35,686 nt of DNA from Oceanospirillum sediminis (GCF_014164585.1 NZ_JACJFM010000048.1:1-35686), one strand, 5' to 3'. Counted from the stretch's first letter, positions 1 to 8,695 are shown. A program made the numbers and translations. The notes: generated by a model from the sequence alone, not told the origin.

Positions 1-1739
1 ATCAGAAGATTAATACATTTTTTCAGCCTATCATCGGGGCCAGAGGTCAGTCTATTTTTGCTTATGAAGCACTGAGCCGGGGACCTGCAGATAGTCTGTA
101 TTGCAGTCCTGTGCATCTGTTTGAGGAAGCTAAGCGACAACAGCAGCTTTTTTCTCTGGAGGCTGTCTGCCGGAGCCGGGCTATTGAAAATTTCACTCGC
201 CAGAAGCTGACAGGCAAACTTTTTCTGAATGTTTCCCCTGAGACTCTGCTGCAATCAGATCATCATAGTGGTCTGACTCTGGATCTGTTGCAGAGTTATG
301 GTCTGAAGCCTGAGCAGGTAGTGATAGAAATTACAGAACACTCTCCAACCCATGATTATGGTCTGATGAGGGCTGCAGTGGAGCACTATCAGGGAGAAGG
401 TTTTTCTATTGCGATTGATGACCTTGGTGCTGGATATTCCAGTCTGAGGTTATGGTCAGAGTTGAAACCAGAATATGTGAAGATAGATCGACACTTTGTT
501 TCTGGTATTGAGGGGGATAAGGTTAAACGGGATTTTGTACGATCAATTGTTGAAATTGCCCGTGCAGTTAACAGTCAGGTTATTGCAGAAGGCATTGAAA
601 CAAGGCAGGAGTTTGAAGCTCTGTCCGAGATCAATGTGGACTATCTGCAAGGATATTACTTTGCCAGACCTAACCCGCAGCCTGTTCGTGAAGTATCTGA
701 ATCAGCTCAGATGGTCTGGAAACAGATCAGGGAGAGCAGAGAAATGTACAAGGATGATGGCCAGGTTGGCCGTTTGAAAATTGATATTCAGCCTGTGACG
801 CCGGATACCACCGTTGAAGAAATTGCTGATTTGCTGGATCAGCATGAACACTGGTTTTCCATTCCGGTTGTTGCCGGAGGTGTGCCGGTTGGGATGATTA
901 ACCGGACCCGGTTGTTACAGAAGCTCAGCAAAGCCTTCGGACGTGACCTGTACAGCAAAAAGCCGGTCAGCCAGATTATGGATACGGAGTTTATGGCGGT
1001 AGAACGTCATATGCGCCTGGAAAAGGTCAGTCAGCAAGTTACTCAGAGAAAAAGAAGCCGTCTGGAAGAAGATTTTATTATCACAGAAAATGGTTACTAT
1101 TGTGGTGTTGGCCAGGTGATTGATCTTCTGAAAATGATCACAGAGCTGCAACTGAAGAGCGCACAGAACTCTAATCCTCTGACGGGTTTGCCTGGTAATG
1201 TACTGATTCAGGAACAGATTGATCAGCTGATTGTCAGTAAAACCTCGTTTGTCACCTGTTATTTTGATCTGGATAATTTTAAACCCTATAACGATCAGTA
1301 TGGTTATGCTAAAGGTGATGAGATTCTGCTGACTGTTGCTCGTTTGCTTCAGAAACACTGTAATGCATCTATGGATTTTGTAGGGCATGTTGGCGGTGAT
1401 GACTTTGTCGTAATTTTCCAGAGCCATGACTGGCAGGGGCATGTTCAGAATGCCTTAAATGAATTCAGTCATACCCGTCGGGATTTTTATAGCCCGGAAC
1501 ATATCTGTGACGGTGGCATCTGGGCTGAAGATCGTTTTGGGGAGAAACGTTTCTTTGGTTTAATGAGTATTTCTGTCGCGGCGATAGACTCTGAATCAGC
1601 TGATTTTGGTTCTGCGAAAGAAGTGGCCAGTCAGCTGAGTGTAATCAAACATGAAGCGAAACATTCCAAGGGTAATTCTCTGGTGGCTCGTCTGGCGGGG
1701 TCTGTCGTGAATCTGTTTAATGAAGGTGTTGTTGCCTGA
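1..1739 (+). CDS. EAL-CBS-GGDEF cyclic-di-GMP signalling protein (5' partial)
   Basis: The reading frame is open from position 3, so the true start lies left of the window; the first internal ATG is at 111. The order is EAL, CBS pair, GGDEF. The EAL domain starts in the first codons (motif YEAL at about 84-95) and keeps the Asn (LNVSPE), EITE, DDLGAGYSS, VKID, AEGIE and QGYYF signatures, so it looks able to hydrolyse c-di-GMP. Residues of roughly 250-375 of the visible protein resemble two CBS repeats, which often bind adenine nucleotides. The C-terminal diguanylate cyclase domain has FDLDNFKPYND but its active loop reads GGDDF rather than GGDEF, and there is no RxxD inhibitory site before it. 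No membrane segment is visible, so it is probably cytoplasmic. The domains are sure; net activity is inferred to be phosphodiesterase with a regulatory or weak cyclase domain. Confidence 0.93.
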   Translation, partial: QKINTFFQPIIGARGQSIFAYEALSRGPADSLYCSPVHLFEEAKRQQQLFSLEAVCRSRAIENFTRQKLTGKLFLNVSPETLLQSDHHSGLTLDLLQSYGLKPEQVVIEITEHSPTHDYGLMRAAVEHYQGEGFSIAIDDLGAGYSSLRLWSELKPEYVKIDRHFVSGIEGDKVKRDFVRSIVEIARAVNSQVIAEGIETRQEFEALSEINVDYLQGYYFARPNPQPVREVSESAQMVWKQIRESREMYKDDGQVGRLKIDIQPVTPDTTVEEIADLLDQHEHWFSIPVVAGGVPVGMINRTRLLQKLSKAFGRDLYSKKPVSQIMDTEFMAVERHMRLEKVSQQVTQRKRSRLEEDFIITENGYYCGVGQVIDLLKMITELQLKSAQNSNPLTGLPGNVLIQEQIDQLIVSKTSFVTCYFDLDNFKPYNDQYGYAKGDEILLTVARLLQKHCNASMDFVGHVGGDDFVVIFQSHDWQGHVQNALNEFSHTRRDFYSPEHICDGGIWAEDRFGEKRFFGLMSISVAAIDSESADFGSAKEVASQLSVIKHEAKHSKGNSLVARLAGSVVNLFNEGVVA

Positions 1740-1820
1740 TTGTGAGGGGGCAGAGTCAGCTATTTCAGCTTCACTTCTGGGAGATGGACTCTGTAGGAAG
1801 CCATCTTTGTGGGCATTACT

Positions 1821-1849
1821 GTATTCTCCGGTTATTGGCTGGAGAATAC
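1821..1849 (+). terminator. Hairpin downstream of the EAL-GGDEF gene
   Basis: A perfect 9-bp dyad (GTATTCTCC / GGAGAATAC) with an 11-nt loop lies 80 nt after the stop codon. There is no strong T-run after it, so termination is uncertain. Its right arm shares 12 identical bases (GGCTGGAGAATA) with a hairpin at 17398-17426. The rest of 1740-1958 shows no convincing gene. Confidence 0.4.
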
Positions 1850-1958
1850 CGGTGTTTGTGGTTCAGGTCTGTACAGTTAAGCGCTTAGTCTTTCTGGCTG
1901 GATATATGATGCCATAAGCTTCTTTTTGTCAGAGTGTTATTCGCTTTCCTTGTGCAGG

Positions 1959-2014
1959 CTGTCACTGAATTGTCACTGGAATGTCGGGATTCTGTCTTTT
2001 AGCAGGGGTATAAC
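1959..2014 (+). promoter_or_regulatory. PhoB-type promoter (Pho box array and -10)
   Basis: Four heptamers recur at exact 11-nt spacing: CTGTCAC (1959-1965), TTGTCAC (1970-1976), ATGTCGG (1981-1987) and CTGTCTT (1992-1998). This is the architecture of tandem Pho boxes (7-bp direct repeats separated by 4 bp), with the first pair the strongest. A -10 hexamer TATAAC begins at 2009, 10 nt after the last repeat, which is the spacing expected when PhoB replaces -35 recognition. The promoter would drive the small gene at 2052. Confidence 0.7.
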
Positions 2015-2051
2015 TAATAGCAAGACATTAAAACGACAGGAAATACTGATA

Positions 2052-2342
2052 ATGAAAATGACAGAACTGCACCGCTTGCTTGAGCAGGCACCTCATACTC
2101 CGATCCATATCCAGAGCCATCATGACGGTGTCTACTTCACAGTAGAAATTGAGCATGATAGTGAAACTTACTCGTTATGTGGCCTGAATAGTAAGCCCCT
2201 GGTTTTTCGTGATGCTGATGCAGCGCGTAATCTCTTGCAACAAGCTGGAATCCAGCAGGCAAAAGCCCGCCGGGTCGTCTCCGGTTTTTCTACCTTGGCA
2301 CAACCCTCTTTTCGTTCTGTATTTCAGGCCCGCTTAGCCTGA
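2052..2342 (+). CDS. Small conserved-type protein, DUF6482-like, probable Pho regulon member
   Basis: This encodes a 96-aa soluble protein with no signal peptide or membrane helix. The start ATG at 2052 is preceded by an AGGAAA ribosome site; the open frame upstream of it contains the promoter, so earlier starts are unlikely. The middle (VYFTVEIEHDSETYSLCG, then KPLVFRDADAARNLLQ) resembles the short beta-sheet plus helix proteins grouped as DUF6482 in gammaproteobacteria. That assignment is from pattern memory and is moderate. Function is unknown. The Pho-box promoter immediately upstream suggests expression under phosphate limitation. A weak hairpin and hemH follow 85 nt downstream on the same strand. 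Confidence 0.8.
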   Translation: MKMTELHRLLEQAPHTPIHIQSHHDGVYFTVEIEHDSETYSLCGLNSKPLVFRDADAARNLLQQAGIQQAKARRVVSGFSTLAQPSFRSVFQARLA

Positions 2343-2391
2343 GTATTATCGTCAGATAACTCTTTTATCTTCTTCAGGACTCGTTATCATA

Positions 2392-2416
2392 CAGCCTCTA
2401 GTTTAAGGCTGGTTTT
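2392..2416 (+). terminator. Weak hairpin before hemH
   Basis: CAGCCT (2392-2397) and AGGCTG (2406-2411) can pair around an 8-nt loop, followed by GTTTTA. It could terminate the small Pho-type gene before hemH. The stem is short, so this is tentative. Confidence 0.3.
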
Positions 2417-2427
2417 AGGGAGTAACG

Positions 2428-3420
2428 ATGTCCAAATCTGAAATGCTTAAAAAAAAGCAAGGTATTCTGCTGGTGAATCTGGGCACGCCAGATGCCCCCA
2501 CACCGGCAGCAGTGAAGCGTTATCTTGCTGAATTCCTGCATGATTACAGAGTCGTTGACTTGTCCCGCTGGCTCTGGTGTCCCATTCTTCACGGCATTAT
2601 TCTTAATACCCGACCAAAGCGTGTTGCTGCAGCTTACGCCAGCATCTGGACTGAGCAGGGATCTCCCCTGCTGGCTATCAGTCAGCAACAACAAAAGGCA
2701 TTACAGGCGAAGCTGAAGTATGACGGTTACGACATACCGGTAGAGCTGGCGATGACATATGGTAATCCTTCGATGTCGGCAGGGCTTGACGCTCTGGTTG
2801 CAAAAGGTGTTGAGGAGATTATTGTCCTGCCTTTATACCCTCAGTATTCTGCAACCACCACCGGGGCTGTATTTGATCAACTGGCCCGTGTCATTGCAAA
2901 ACGTCGTGAATTTCCTGCGATTACTTTCATCCGGGACTATTATCAGTCAGAAAGCTATATTGAGGCTCTGGCAAACTCTGTCCGGGAACACTGGCAGGAA
3001 AAAGGGAAGGGTAATCGTTTACTGGTGTCTTTTCATGGCATCCCACAGCGTTATGCGGATAATGGTGATCCTTATCCTGAGCATTGTAAAGCGACGGCCA
3101 GAGCGTTAGCAGACAAGCTGGAACTGGAGGATAGGCAGTGGATTTGCAGTTTTCAGTCCAGGTTTGGTAAAGAAGAATGGATTAAGCCATACACTGATGT
3201 CACCCTGGAACAATGGGCAGAAGAGATTGAACGGGTTGATGTGATTTGCCCGGCATTTTCTGTCGATTGTCTGGAAACCCTGGAAGAAATTCAGGTAGAG
3301 AACCGCGATTTGTTTGTTGAAAAAGGTGGTCAGGAACTGAGTTATATTCCTGCACTGAACGACAGGCCGGATCATATTGAAATGATGGCTGAGCTGGTCA
3401 GACAGAAACTGAACAGCTGA
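2428..3420 (+). CDS. hemH: Ferrochelatase
   Basis: This is a 330-aa protein-porphyrin ferrochelatase, which inserts Fe2+ into protoporphyrin IX in the last step of protoheme synthesis. The N-terminus GILLVNLGTPDAPTP, the LPLYPQYSATTTG motif (about residue 131 on) and the metal-site SFHGIPQRY (about residues 202-210) are family hallmarks. The length is normal for the gammaproteobacterial enzyme. The ATG at 2428 has a GGGAG ribosome site 5 nt upstream. The gene stands alone and ends at a strong terminator shared with the convergent rsmE. No Fe-S cysteine cluster was recognised. Confidence 0.97.
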   Translation: MSKSEMLKKKQGILLVNLGTPDAPTPAAVKRYLAEFLHDYRVVDLSRWLWCPILHGIILNTRPKRVAAAYASIWTEQGSPLLAISQQQQKALQAKLKYDGYDIPVELAMTYGNPSMSAGLDALVAKGVEEIIVLPLYPQYSATTTGAVFDQLARVIAKRREFPAITFIRDYYQSESYIEALANSVREHWQEKGKGNRLLVSFHGIPQRYADNGDPYPEHCKATARALADKLELEDRQWICSFQSRFGKEEWIKPYTDVTLEQWAEEIERVDVICPAFSVDCLETLEEIQVENRDLFVEKGGQELSYIPALNDRPDHIEMMAELVRQKLNS

Positions 3421-3439
3421 TGATATCCTCATTGGTAGT

Positions 3440-3468
3440 CAGAGCCGGTCTTTCCGGCTCTGGTTTTT
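3440..3468. terminator. Intrinsic terminator between hemH and rsmE
   Basis: A perfect 9-bp GC-rich stem (CAGAGCCGG / CCGGCTCTG) with a 5-nt loop is followed by GGTTTTT. It is oriented for hemH and may also stop transcripts from the convergent rsmE. Confidence 0.85.
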
Positions 3469-3488
3469 AAGCTATGAGAGAATTTCTG

Positions 3489-4196
3489 TCAGAACAAGCG
3501 AGCCAGTAAGGCTGTAACAGCTGTTTCTACCCGCATGATTCTTTCTCCCATATGAACCGGTGCCAGACCGGCTTCCGAGAGCTTTTCTATTTCATAAGGA
3601 ATAAATCCACCTTCAGGACCGATTGCCAGAGTCGTCGGCTCCGATATTCCTCTGGGGCAGGCTTCGGGTACGCCTGGGTGAGCTACCAGCCCCAGAGTTC
3701 CCTGGCAGATCTCTGGTAACCTGTCTTCGACAAAAGGCCGGAACTGCTTTTCCAGGATAATATCAGGCAATACTGTATCTTTAGCCTGTTCAAGGCCGAG
3801 AATAAGTTGTTCCTGGACTTTATCTTCAGCCAGTACAGGCGACATCCAGTAGCTCTTTTCTACCCGCTTTGTATTCAGCAGGATCAGTTTTTTGACACCC
3901 AGTGTACTGATGTGCTGAAGTGTTCTGCCCAGCATTCTCGGTCGAGGCAGAGCCAGAATCAGTGTCAGAGGCAAGGGGGCAGGAGGGGAGTCTGTCAGGT
4001 TAACTTCTAAGGTGACAGATTCTTTGTCCATGCTTAACAGTAAACCTTTTCCGGTTTTTCCATTCAGCAATCCCGTTGTGAGCAGGTCTCCAATTTGAGC
4101 CTTGTGGACCTTGATGACATGTTCAGCACGACGGCCTGTAATTTTTACAGTATTTTCAGAAATAAAGTCGGAATCAAATAACAGAATAAGGTTCAT
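3489..4196 (-). CDS. rsmE: 16S rRNA m3U1498 methyltransferase
   Basis: This 235-aa SPOUT-class methyltransferase methylates N3 of U1498 in 16S rRNA using SAM. The trefoil-knot SAM-binding signature IGPEGGF is present near the C-terminus, followed by LGERIMRVETA-type residues (here MGERIMRVETAV) typical of RsmE. The N-terminal PUA-like part has GRRAEHVIKV. I chose the ATG at 4196, giving MNLILL, because AGGTAA lies just upstream and family members begin there; an in-frame start 7 codons earlier at 4217 is possible. In many genomes rsmE neighbours gshB; that is not seen here. Confidence 0.94.
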   Translation of the reverse strand: MNLILLFDSDFISENTVKITGRRAEHVIKVHKAQIGDLLTTGLLNGKTGKGLLLSMDKESVTLEVNLTDSPPAPLPLTLILALPRPRMLGRTLQHISTLGVKKLILLNTKRVEKSYWMSPVLAEDKVQEQLILGLEQAKDTVLPDIILEKQFRPFVEDRLPEICQGTLGLVAHPGVPEACPRGISEPTTLAIGPEGGFIPYEIEKLSEAGLAPVHMGERIMRVETAVTALLARLF

Positions 4197-4324
4197 ATTA
4201 TTACCTGTAAGCAGCATGGCTGCATCATAGAGTTCTGCTCCCTGAATGCAAGTAAAAAGGCGGAACAGAATTGTCTGTGATCTGTGCAGCTATTAACCCC
4301 TGTACAATGTCCTGAGTGAAAAAA

Positions 4325-4993
4325 ATGTCTGAAATATTCTCAGAGCTGATAGAACGTAAAGACCCTTTACTGATTTATGTGGCTGATCCTATGTGTAGCT
4401 GGTGTCATGCGTATGCGCCCGTCTATCAGCGGATCAGGGAAGGCTTTCTGGCAGACTATGCTGACAGAATGGCTTCGAAGAGCAGTTTTGTTGTGACTGG
4501 GGGGCTGGCTCCGGATAGTGATGAGCCTATGCCAGAAGAGCAGCAGCAATATATAAGAGGTATCTGGCAAAAGATAGAAGCGACGACCGGCACCCGATTC
4601 AATTATGATTTCTGGGAACAATGTGTGCCCAGACGTTCTACCTGGCCCGCATGCCGGGCTGTTATCGCTGCCAGAGCACAGGGGCTTGAACTGGAGATGC
4701 TGACTGCGATTCAGCAGGATTATTATCAACAGGCGAAAAATCCATCGGATTGGCCGGTACTGGAGGATTGCGCCAGATCTGTACCAACAATGGATATTGC
4801 ACAGTTTATTCGCGAATATGAACGTATTCACAGGGAGCAGGTACTTGAGCGTGAGGTTGAGTTCATTCGCCGTCTGGGGGTTCAGGGTTTCCCTACGCTG
4901 ATTATTAAGCAGAAAGGCAGCTGGAGTGCCTTGCCTGTTGATTATCTGTCTGCAGAATCTGCTTTGGAAGCAATAGGAAAACTGATTACCTGA
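4325..4993 (+). CDS. DsbA-family thioredoxin-fold protein (putative disulfide isomerase/oxidoreductase)
   Basis: This 222-aa protein has a thioredoxin-fold active site DPMCSWC (Cys24, Cys27) and the cis-proline motif GVQGFPTL near the C-terminus, separated by a helical insert as in DsbA/FrnE-type proteins. There is no signal peptide or membrane segment, so it is likely cytoplasmic, unlike periplasmic DsbA. The CSWC dipeptide is common in the uncharacterised bacterial DsbA-family group. The ATG at 4325 is preferred (GAG 8 nt upstream); a GTG at 4316 would add three residues. The gene is divergent from rsmE. Its substrate is unknown. Confidence 0.88.
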   Translation: MSEIFSELIERKDPLLIYVADPMCSWCHAYAPVYQRIREGFLADYADRMASKSSFVVTGGLAPDSDEPMPEEQQQYIRGIWQKIEATTGTRFNYDFWEQCVPRRSTWPACRAVIAARAQGLELEMLTAIQQDYYQQAKNPSDWPVLEDCARSVPTMDIAQFIREYERIHREQVLEREVEFIRRLGVQGFPTLIIKQKGSWSALPVDYLSAESALEAIGKLIT

Positions 4994-5021
4994 TCATCTG
5001 TTATCGGGAGCATAAATTGGA

Positions 5022-5053
5022 GCCCGCAAGGATGTGAGTCGAAGCCTGCGGGC
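5022..5053. terminator. Hairpin between convergent genes
   Basis: GCCCGCAAGG (5022-5031) pairs with CCTGCGGGC (5045-5053) with one bulged base and a 13-nt loop. It sits between the DsbA-family gene (+) and a small gene (-), so it is a probable bidirectional terminator, although neither side has a long T-run. Confidence 0.55.
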
Positions 5054-5067
5054 ATTTAGAACCGATG

Positions 5068-5253
5068 TTATAGTGATGAGGAAGCACTGCGATAACGTCT
5101 CATACTTTTCAGTTTATCTGCATTACGCATCATACTCTCTCGTCCGGCTTCTAGCCGACTGACAACGGCCTGAAATTCACTCACCAGACGATCATTATCA
5201 TTATTCATACGTTCATTCAGTTGCACGACCTGACGGAAAACATTCAGATTCAT
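5068..5253 (-). CDS. Small hypothetical helical protein
   Basis: A 61-aa protein begins MNLNVFRQVVQLNERM. The ATG at 5253 has a GGAG ribosome site 7 nt upstream; the frame is open for 31 more codons but without a comparable site. The sequence is almost entirely amphipathic helix (heptad-like V/L/M spacing through VSRLEAGRESMMRNADKL) with a basic, serine-rich tail. No family was recognised. It lies alone on the minus strand, convergent with the DsbA-family gene. Confidence 0.6.
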   Translation of the reverse strand: MNLNVFRQVVQLNERMNNDNDRLVSEFQAVVSRLEAGRESMMRNADKLKSMRRYRSASSSL

Positions 5254-5931
5254 AAGCACTCCGGTATATCTGACAGTGGGGGATGTTTTCTGGTGAACGT
5301 GGAGTATTTCAGTTCCTGATCTGATGCTGGCCTGAATCCCTGGCAAAGGTGTCTGGCTGTTTTAACGTTTGGAATCAGATGACTGAGTACTTTCGTTTCC
5401 TGTTGCTTTAATAAACTGAGGCAAAAGTACATCAATTACTGACAATGAATCCAGAAGCTTTATTCTACAGTGTGTATCCTGAGGTAACCTGGTGTTGCAG
5501 ATATCGGCGTTTATCCCGGAACTCTTTCACCAGCCCTGATTTTTTCTTACAGCATCTGGTTTGTTCTGCAGTATGGTTATTGCTGATTTTTTTATAACAT
5601 TTTGAATATATTGTTTTTTTTGTTTTTAAGTCGCAGTGAGGGAAAAGGGCTGGAGATGTGCGGGGACTTTATCCATAGGGCTTAAAGCGATATCAGATTT
5701 CTGGATTGTTACACAGTTTTAACGGCTTTACGGATAAAGCAGGCTTTTTCATGAAAAAACAAGGTGATATTTGATATGTATCAATATGTGGCCTGTTTGC
5801 ATAAGCTCAGATACTGAGTTGGAAACGAAAACAGTACAATAGATCAATCGCTGAATTGCTTGATGTAATGATAGATACGGTATGTATCTTTTTGTTACAT
5901 TGTATGGCCCGGAGTTCCTGGTAATGAATAT
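5254..5931. other. 678-nt AT-rich intergenic region upstream of the sensor gene
   Basis: No gene is supportable here. It contains a T-rich tract (about 5588-5626), a GCTTTA-CGGA-TAAAGC hairpin followed by AGGCTTTTT (5725-5749), a 14-bp palindrome TTTTTCATGAAAAA (5745-5758), a 14-bp palindrome TTGATATGTATCAA (5771-5784) and a longer dyad at 5864-5899. These palindromes are candidate regulatory sites for the gene starting at 5932. Confidence 0.5.
5864..5899. promoter_or_regulatory. Long dyad upstream of the SBP-PAS-GGDEF-EAL gene
   Basis: The arms begin TGTAA (5864-5868) and end TTACA (5895-5899), with an inner stem AGATAC / GTATCT around GGTAT. It lies 32 nt before the start codon, a position suited to an operator or a 5'-leader hairpin. 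The binding factor is unknown. Confidence 0.4.
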
Positions 5932-8655
5932 ATGATGGGAAAAACTAAGGTTTTAAGATCTTCTTATTATTTTCTGTTTCGGCTGGTCCTGTTATCTCTT
6001 GTATTCTGCGCCCTGATTCTTAAGGCTGCAGATGCGCTGGCTGTATCAGATAAAATTGTTCTTTCACCGGATGAACGTCGCTGGATTGCAGAACATTCAA
6101 CAGGGTTGAAATTAGGACTGGCTTTTGTCCCGCCTCATACCATGGTTAAAGATGAAGATGGCCGCTACCGAGGAGTAGCAATGGACTTTCTGCGTCTGAT
6201 TGAGGAACGGCTGAACATACGACTGAAACCTGTTTTCTACCCGTCCTATGGTGCCATGTTACAGGGAGCTATAAACCGGGAAACCGATATTATCTTTGCA
6301 GCCTCTGAGACTCCTGAACGCTTGCAGTATTTGTCTTTCACGCAACCCTATGCTTTTCTGGCCAACAAAATATTTATGCGCCGTACGTCAGTTCATCATA
6401 GCAATCTTGAACAGCTGATGGGCAAAACAGTGGCGGTTATCAGAGGAACGGCGATAACGGAATATCTGAAGCGCGAATATGCCGGAATCCGTTTGTTAGA
6501 ACTGAAAAGCTCCAGGGATGTTATTGTCGCTCTGTCTTCAGGTAATGCTGATGCGGCCATTTCTGTTGTGGCCAGTGCCTGGATGCACATTAAAAAAGAA
6601 GGGATAAGCAATGTTGAGGTGACAGGTGATGCAGGTTATAGCTACGCTGTACGTTTTGCCAGTCGCAATGACTGGCCGGAATTGGGGAGCATTCTGGAAA
6701 AAGCCTTATTGAGCCTCAGTGATGAAGAGAAAGAAAGAATATACCGGCAATGGCTTTATCCCGAGCAGAAGGCCGGTATCGACAAAGAACTGGTGATTCG
6801 CTACGGCTTAATTATATCAGGGATTTTTATTCTGGGGCTTTTACTATCCGGCGTATACTGGATTCGGCGTCTGAAAAAAGAGATGCGCAAAAAGCAGGAA
6901 GCGGAACTGGCGCTCAGGGCCAGTGAGGAGCGTTTCCAGCTGGCCATTAGAGGTACAAATGATGGCATATGGGATTGGGATCTGCTGAATGATAAGGTGT
7001 ATCTGGCTCCCAGAGTCATGGAAATACTGGGCAGTGCTTCCGAGCGGACAGAAGGTGCTGTACAGCAAGGAATGGAACACTGGTTGAATCGTGTACACCC
7101 GTCTGATAGTAAACGGGTGCAACTGGCTCTGGATGCTCATCTGGAAAATAAAAGCAGGCTGGATGTCGAATACCGGATGCGCAATAGCTGTGATGAGTGG
7201 GTCTGGCTCAGAATGCGTGGTCAGGCTCGATGGGATGGTGATAACAGCCCTGTTCGTTTATGCGGATCGATTATGGATATCACTCAGGCAAAACGCGCTG
7301 ATGATGAAGTACGTCGTTTAGCATATTACGATAGCCTGACAGGTATTCCGAACAGAGAGCGCTTTAAAATTGCGTTACAGGGAGCGATTCAAAGTCTCAA
7401 TGCCGAGAGCAGAACATTTGCTGTACTCTTTATAGATCTTGACCATTTTAAAGTTATCAATGATACCCTGGGTCATCGTATCGGTGATTTGTTGCTGAAT
7501 TATATTGCCAGAACACTGAGCGATATTCTGCCACCTTCAAGCTTTATTGGCCGCTTAGGGGGAGATGAGTTTGCTGTGCTGTTAGATGATCCGGACAATC
7601 AGGATGTCATTGTTAATCTGACAGAAGATATTCTGGAAACCCTGAGTCAGCCCAGCAGGCTTGATGGGCATGATATAAGAACCAGTGTCAGTATTGGCAT
7701 AAGTTTCTGCCGTCAGGGGCCTCTGAAAATCGACAAAGTCATGGAACAGGCCGATGTTGCTTTGTTTGAAGTGAAGAAAACTCAAAGAGGCCGTTACTGT
7801 TTCCATTGTGATGAGATGAGTCGAAAGATTCAGGATGCGGTTGCTCTGGCCGGTGATCTTGAAAAAGCTCGTGAACGAGGAGAACTGTTTCTGGTATTTC
7901 AGCCTCAGATTAACCTGATTGAAGATTGTCTGGTTGGTTGTGAAGCACTTTTGCGCTGGCATCATCCGGAAAGAGGTATGGTGTCTCCCGGGCAGTTTAT
8001 CCCATTGGCTGAAGAGAGAGGCCTGATCTATGAACTGGGTGACTGGGTGCTGGAGCAGGCCTGTAAACAGGCCCGGCAATGGCTGGATCGTGGGGTAGGG
8101 TTCAGGCAGATTGGTGTTAATGTCTCCTCTTTACAACTATTAGAGCCGGGGTTTTGCCAGAGAGTTGCCGATCTGTTGCATCAATACAAGCTGGATCCGG
8201 GATATCTTGAACTTGAGATTACAGAAACGGTGTTGATGCAGGATATTTCTCTGGCAGAACGGGCTATGAGAAGTCTGAACTGTATGGGGATCTGCTTTTC
8301 TATCGATGATTTTGGCACGGGATATTCTTCTTTGCGCTATCTCCATCGTTTACCTATCAGCAGACTTAAGCTGGCTCAGGAATTTGTCAGAGATATGGTG
8401 CCCGATGATGAGGGCGTTGTAGTGGCTGCTACTTTGCAGATGAGTCATAAGTTGAATATTCCGGTTATTGCTGAAGGTATTGAGAATTTGACACACTTTC
8501 AGATGCTGAGAGAGCAGGGTTGTGACCAGGGACAGGGGTATCTGTTCTCTAAACCAGTCATGGTGCCAGAGTTTGAGGCTTTTTGTCGCGCGGCAGAAAC
8601 CCAGGGGGTGATACAGACATTGCCTGAGTCGGGATCGGTGATGATGGTCAGCTGA
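5932..8655 (+). CDS. Membrane sensor with periplasmic solute-binding domain, PAS, GGDEF and EAL
   Basis: This is a 907-aa c-di-GMP signalling protein. Residues 1-38 form an uncleaved or cleaved export signal (hydrophobic stretch ending ADALA). Residues about 45-280 are a family-3 solute-binding (amino-acid/polar ligand) domain. A transmembrane helix spans about 289-310, followed by a PAS_3-type domain (about 328-450), GGDEF (LGGDEF at about 542) and EAL (EALLRW at about 671). The cyclase domain has DLDHFKVIND and the intact GGDEF loop but no RxxD inhibitory site. The EAL domain keeps NVSS, EITE, DDFGTGYSS, AEGIE and QGYLF, but the usual KID reads KLA, so its phosphodiesterase activity is doubtful. 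Small-molecule sensing in the periplasm is inferred. ATG 5932 and the following ATG 5935 are both possible. Confidence 0.94.
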   Translation: MMGKTKVLRSSYYFLFRLVLLSLVFCALILKAADALAVSDKIVLSPDERRWIAEHSTGLKLGLAFVPPHTMVKDEDGRYRGVAMDFLRLIEERLNIRLKPVFYPSYGAMLQGAINRETDIIFAASETPERLQYLSFTQPYAFLANKIFMRRTSVHHSNLEQLMGKTVAVIRGTAITEYLKREYAGIRLLELKSSRDVIVALSSGNADAAISVVASAWMHIKKEGISNVEVTGDAGYSYAVRFASRNDWPELGSILEKALLSLSDEEKERIYRQWLYPEQKAGIDKELVIRYGLIISGIFILGLLLSGVYWIRRLKKEMRKKQEAELALRASEERFQLAIRGTNDGIWDWDLLNDKVYLAPRVMEILGSASERTEGAVQQGMEHWLNRVHPSDSKRVQLALDAHLENKSRLDVEYRMRNSCDEWVWLRMRGQARWDGDNSPVRLCGSIMDITQAKRADDEVRRLAYYDSLTGIPNRERFKIALQGAIQSLNAESRTFAVLFIDLDHFKVINDTLGHRIGDLLLNYIARTLSDILPPSSFIGRLGGDEFAVLLDDPDNQDVIVNLTEDILETLSQPSRLDGHDIRTSVSIGISFCRQGPLKIDKVMEQADVALFEVKKTQRGRYCFHCDEMSRKIQDAVALAGDLEKARERGELFLVFQPQINLIEDCLVGCEALLRWHHPERGMVSPGQFIPLAEERGLIYELGDWVLEQACKQARQWLDRGVGFRQIGVNVSSLQLLEPGFCQRVADLLHQYKLDPGYLELEITETVLMQDISLAERAMRSLNCMGICFSIDDFGTGYSSLRYLHRLPISRLKLAQEFVRDMVPDDEGVVVAATLQMSHKLNIPVIAEGIENLTHFQMLREQGCDQGQGYLFSKPVMVPEFEAFCRAAETQGVIQTLPESGSVMMVS

Positions 8656-8695
8656 GTTGTACCAGAGCTGAATGAATCCTGTGTTAATGGAAATA

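Noticed and set aside
915-1442. 175-codon minus-strand open frame
   Set aside because: It lies opposite the well-supported CBS/GGDEF coding sequence, has no ribosome site and resembles no family.
1720-1917. 65-codon open frame after the EAL-GGDEF gene
   Set aside because: It overlaps the end of the EAL-GGDEF gene and the hairpin at 1821-1849, has no domain, and codon use is unlike neighbouring genes.
5864-5899. TyrR box upstream of the solute-binding sensor gene
   Set aside because: The TGTAA and TTACA arms are 26 nt apart instead of 8, so it does not fit the TyrR consensus; it was kept only as an unassigned dyad.
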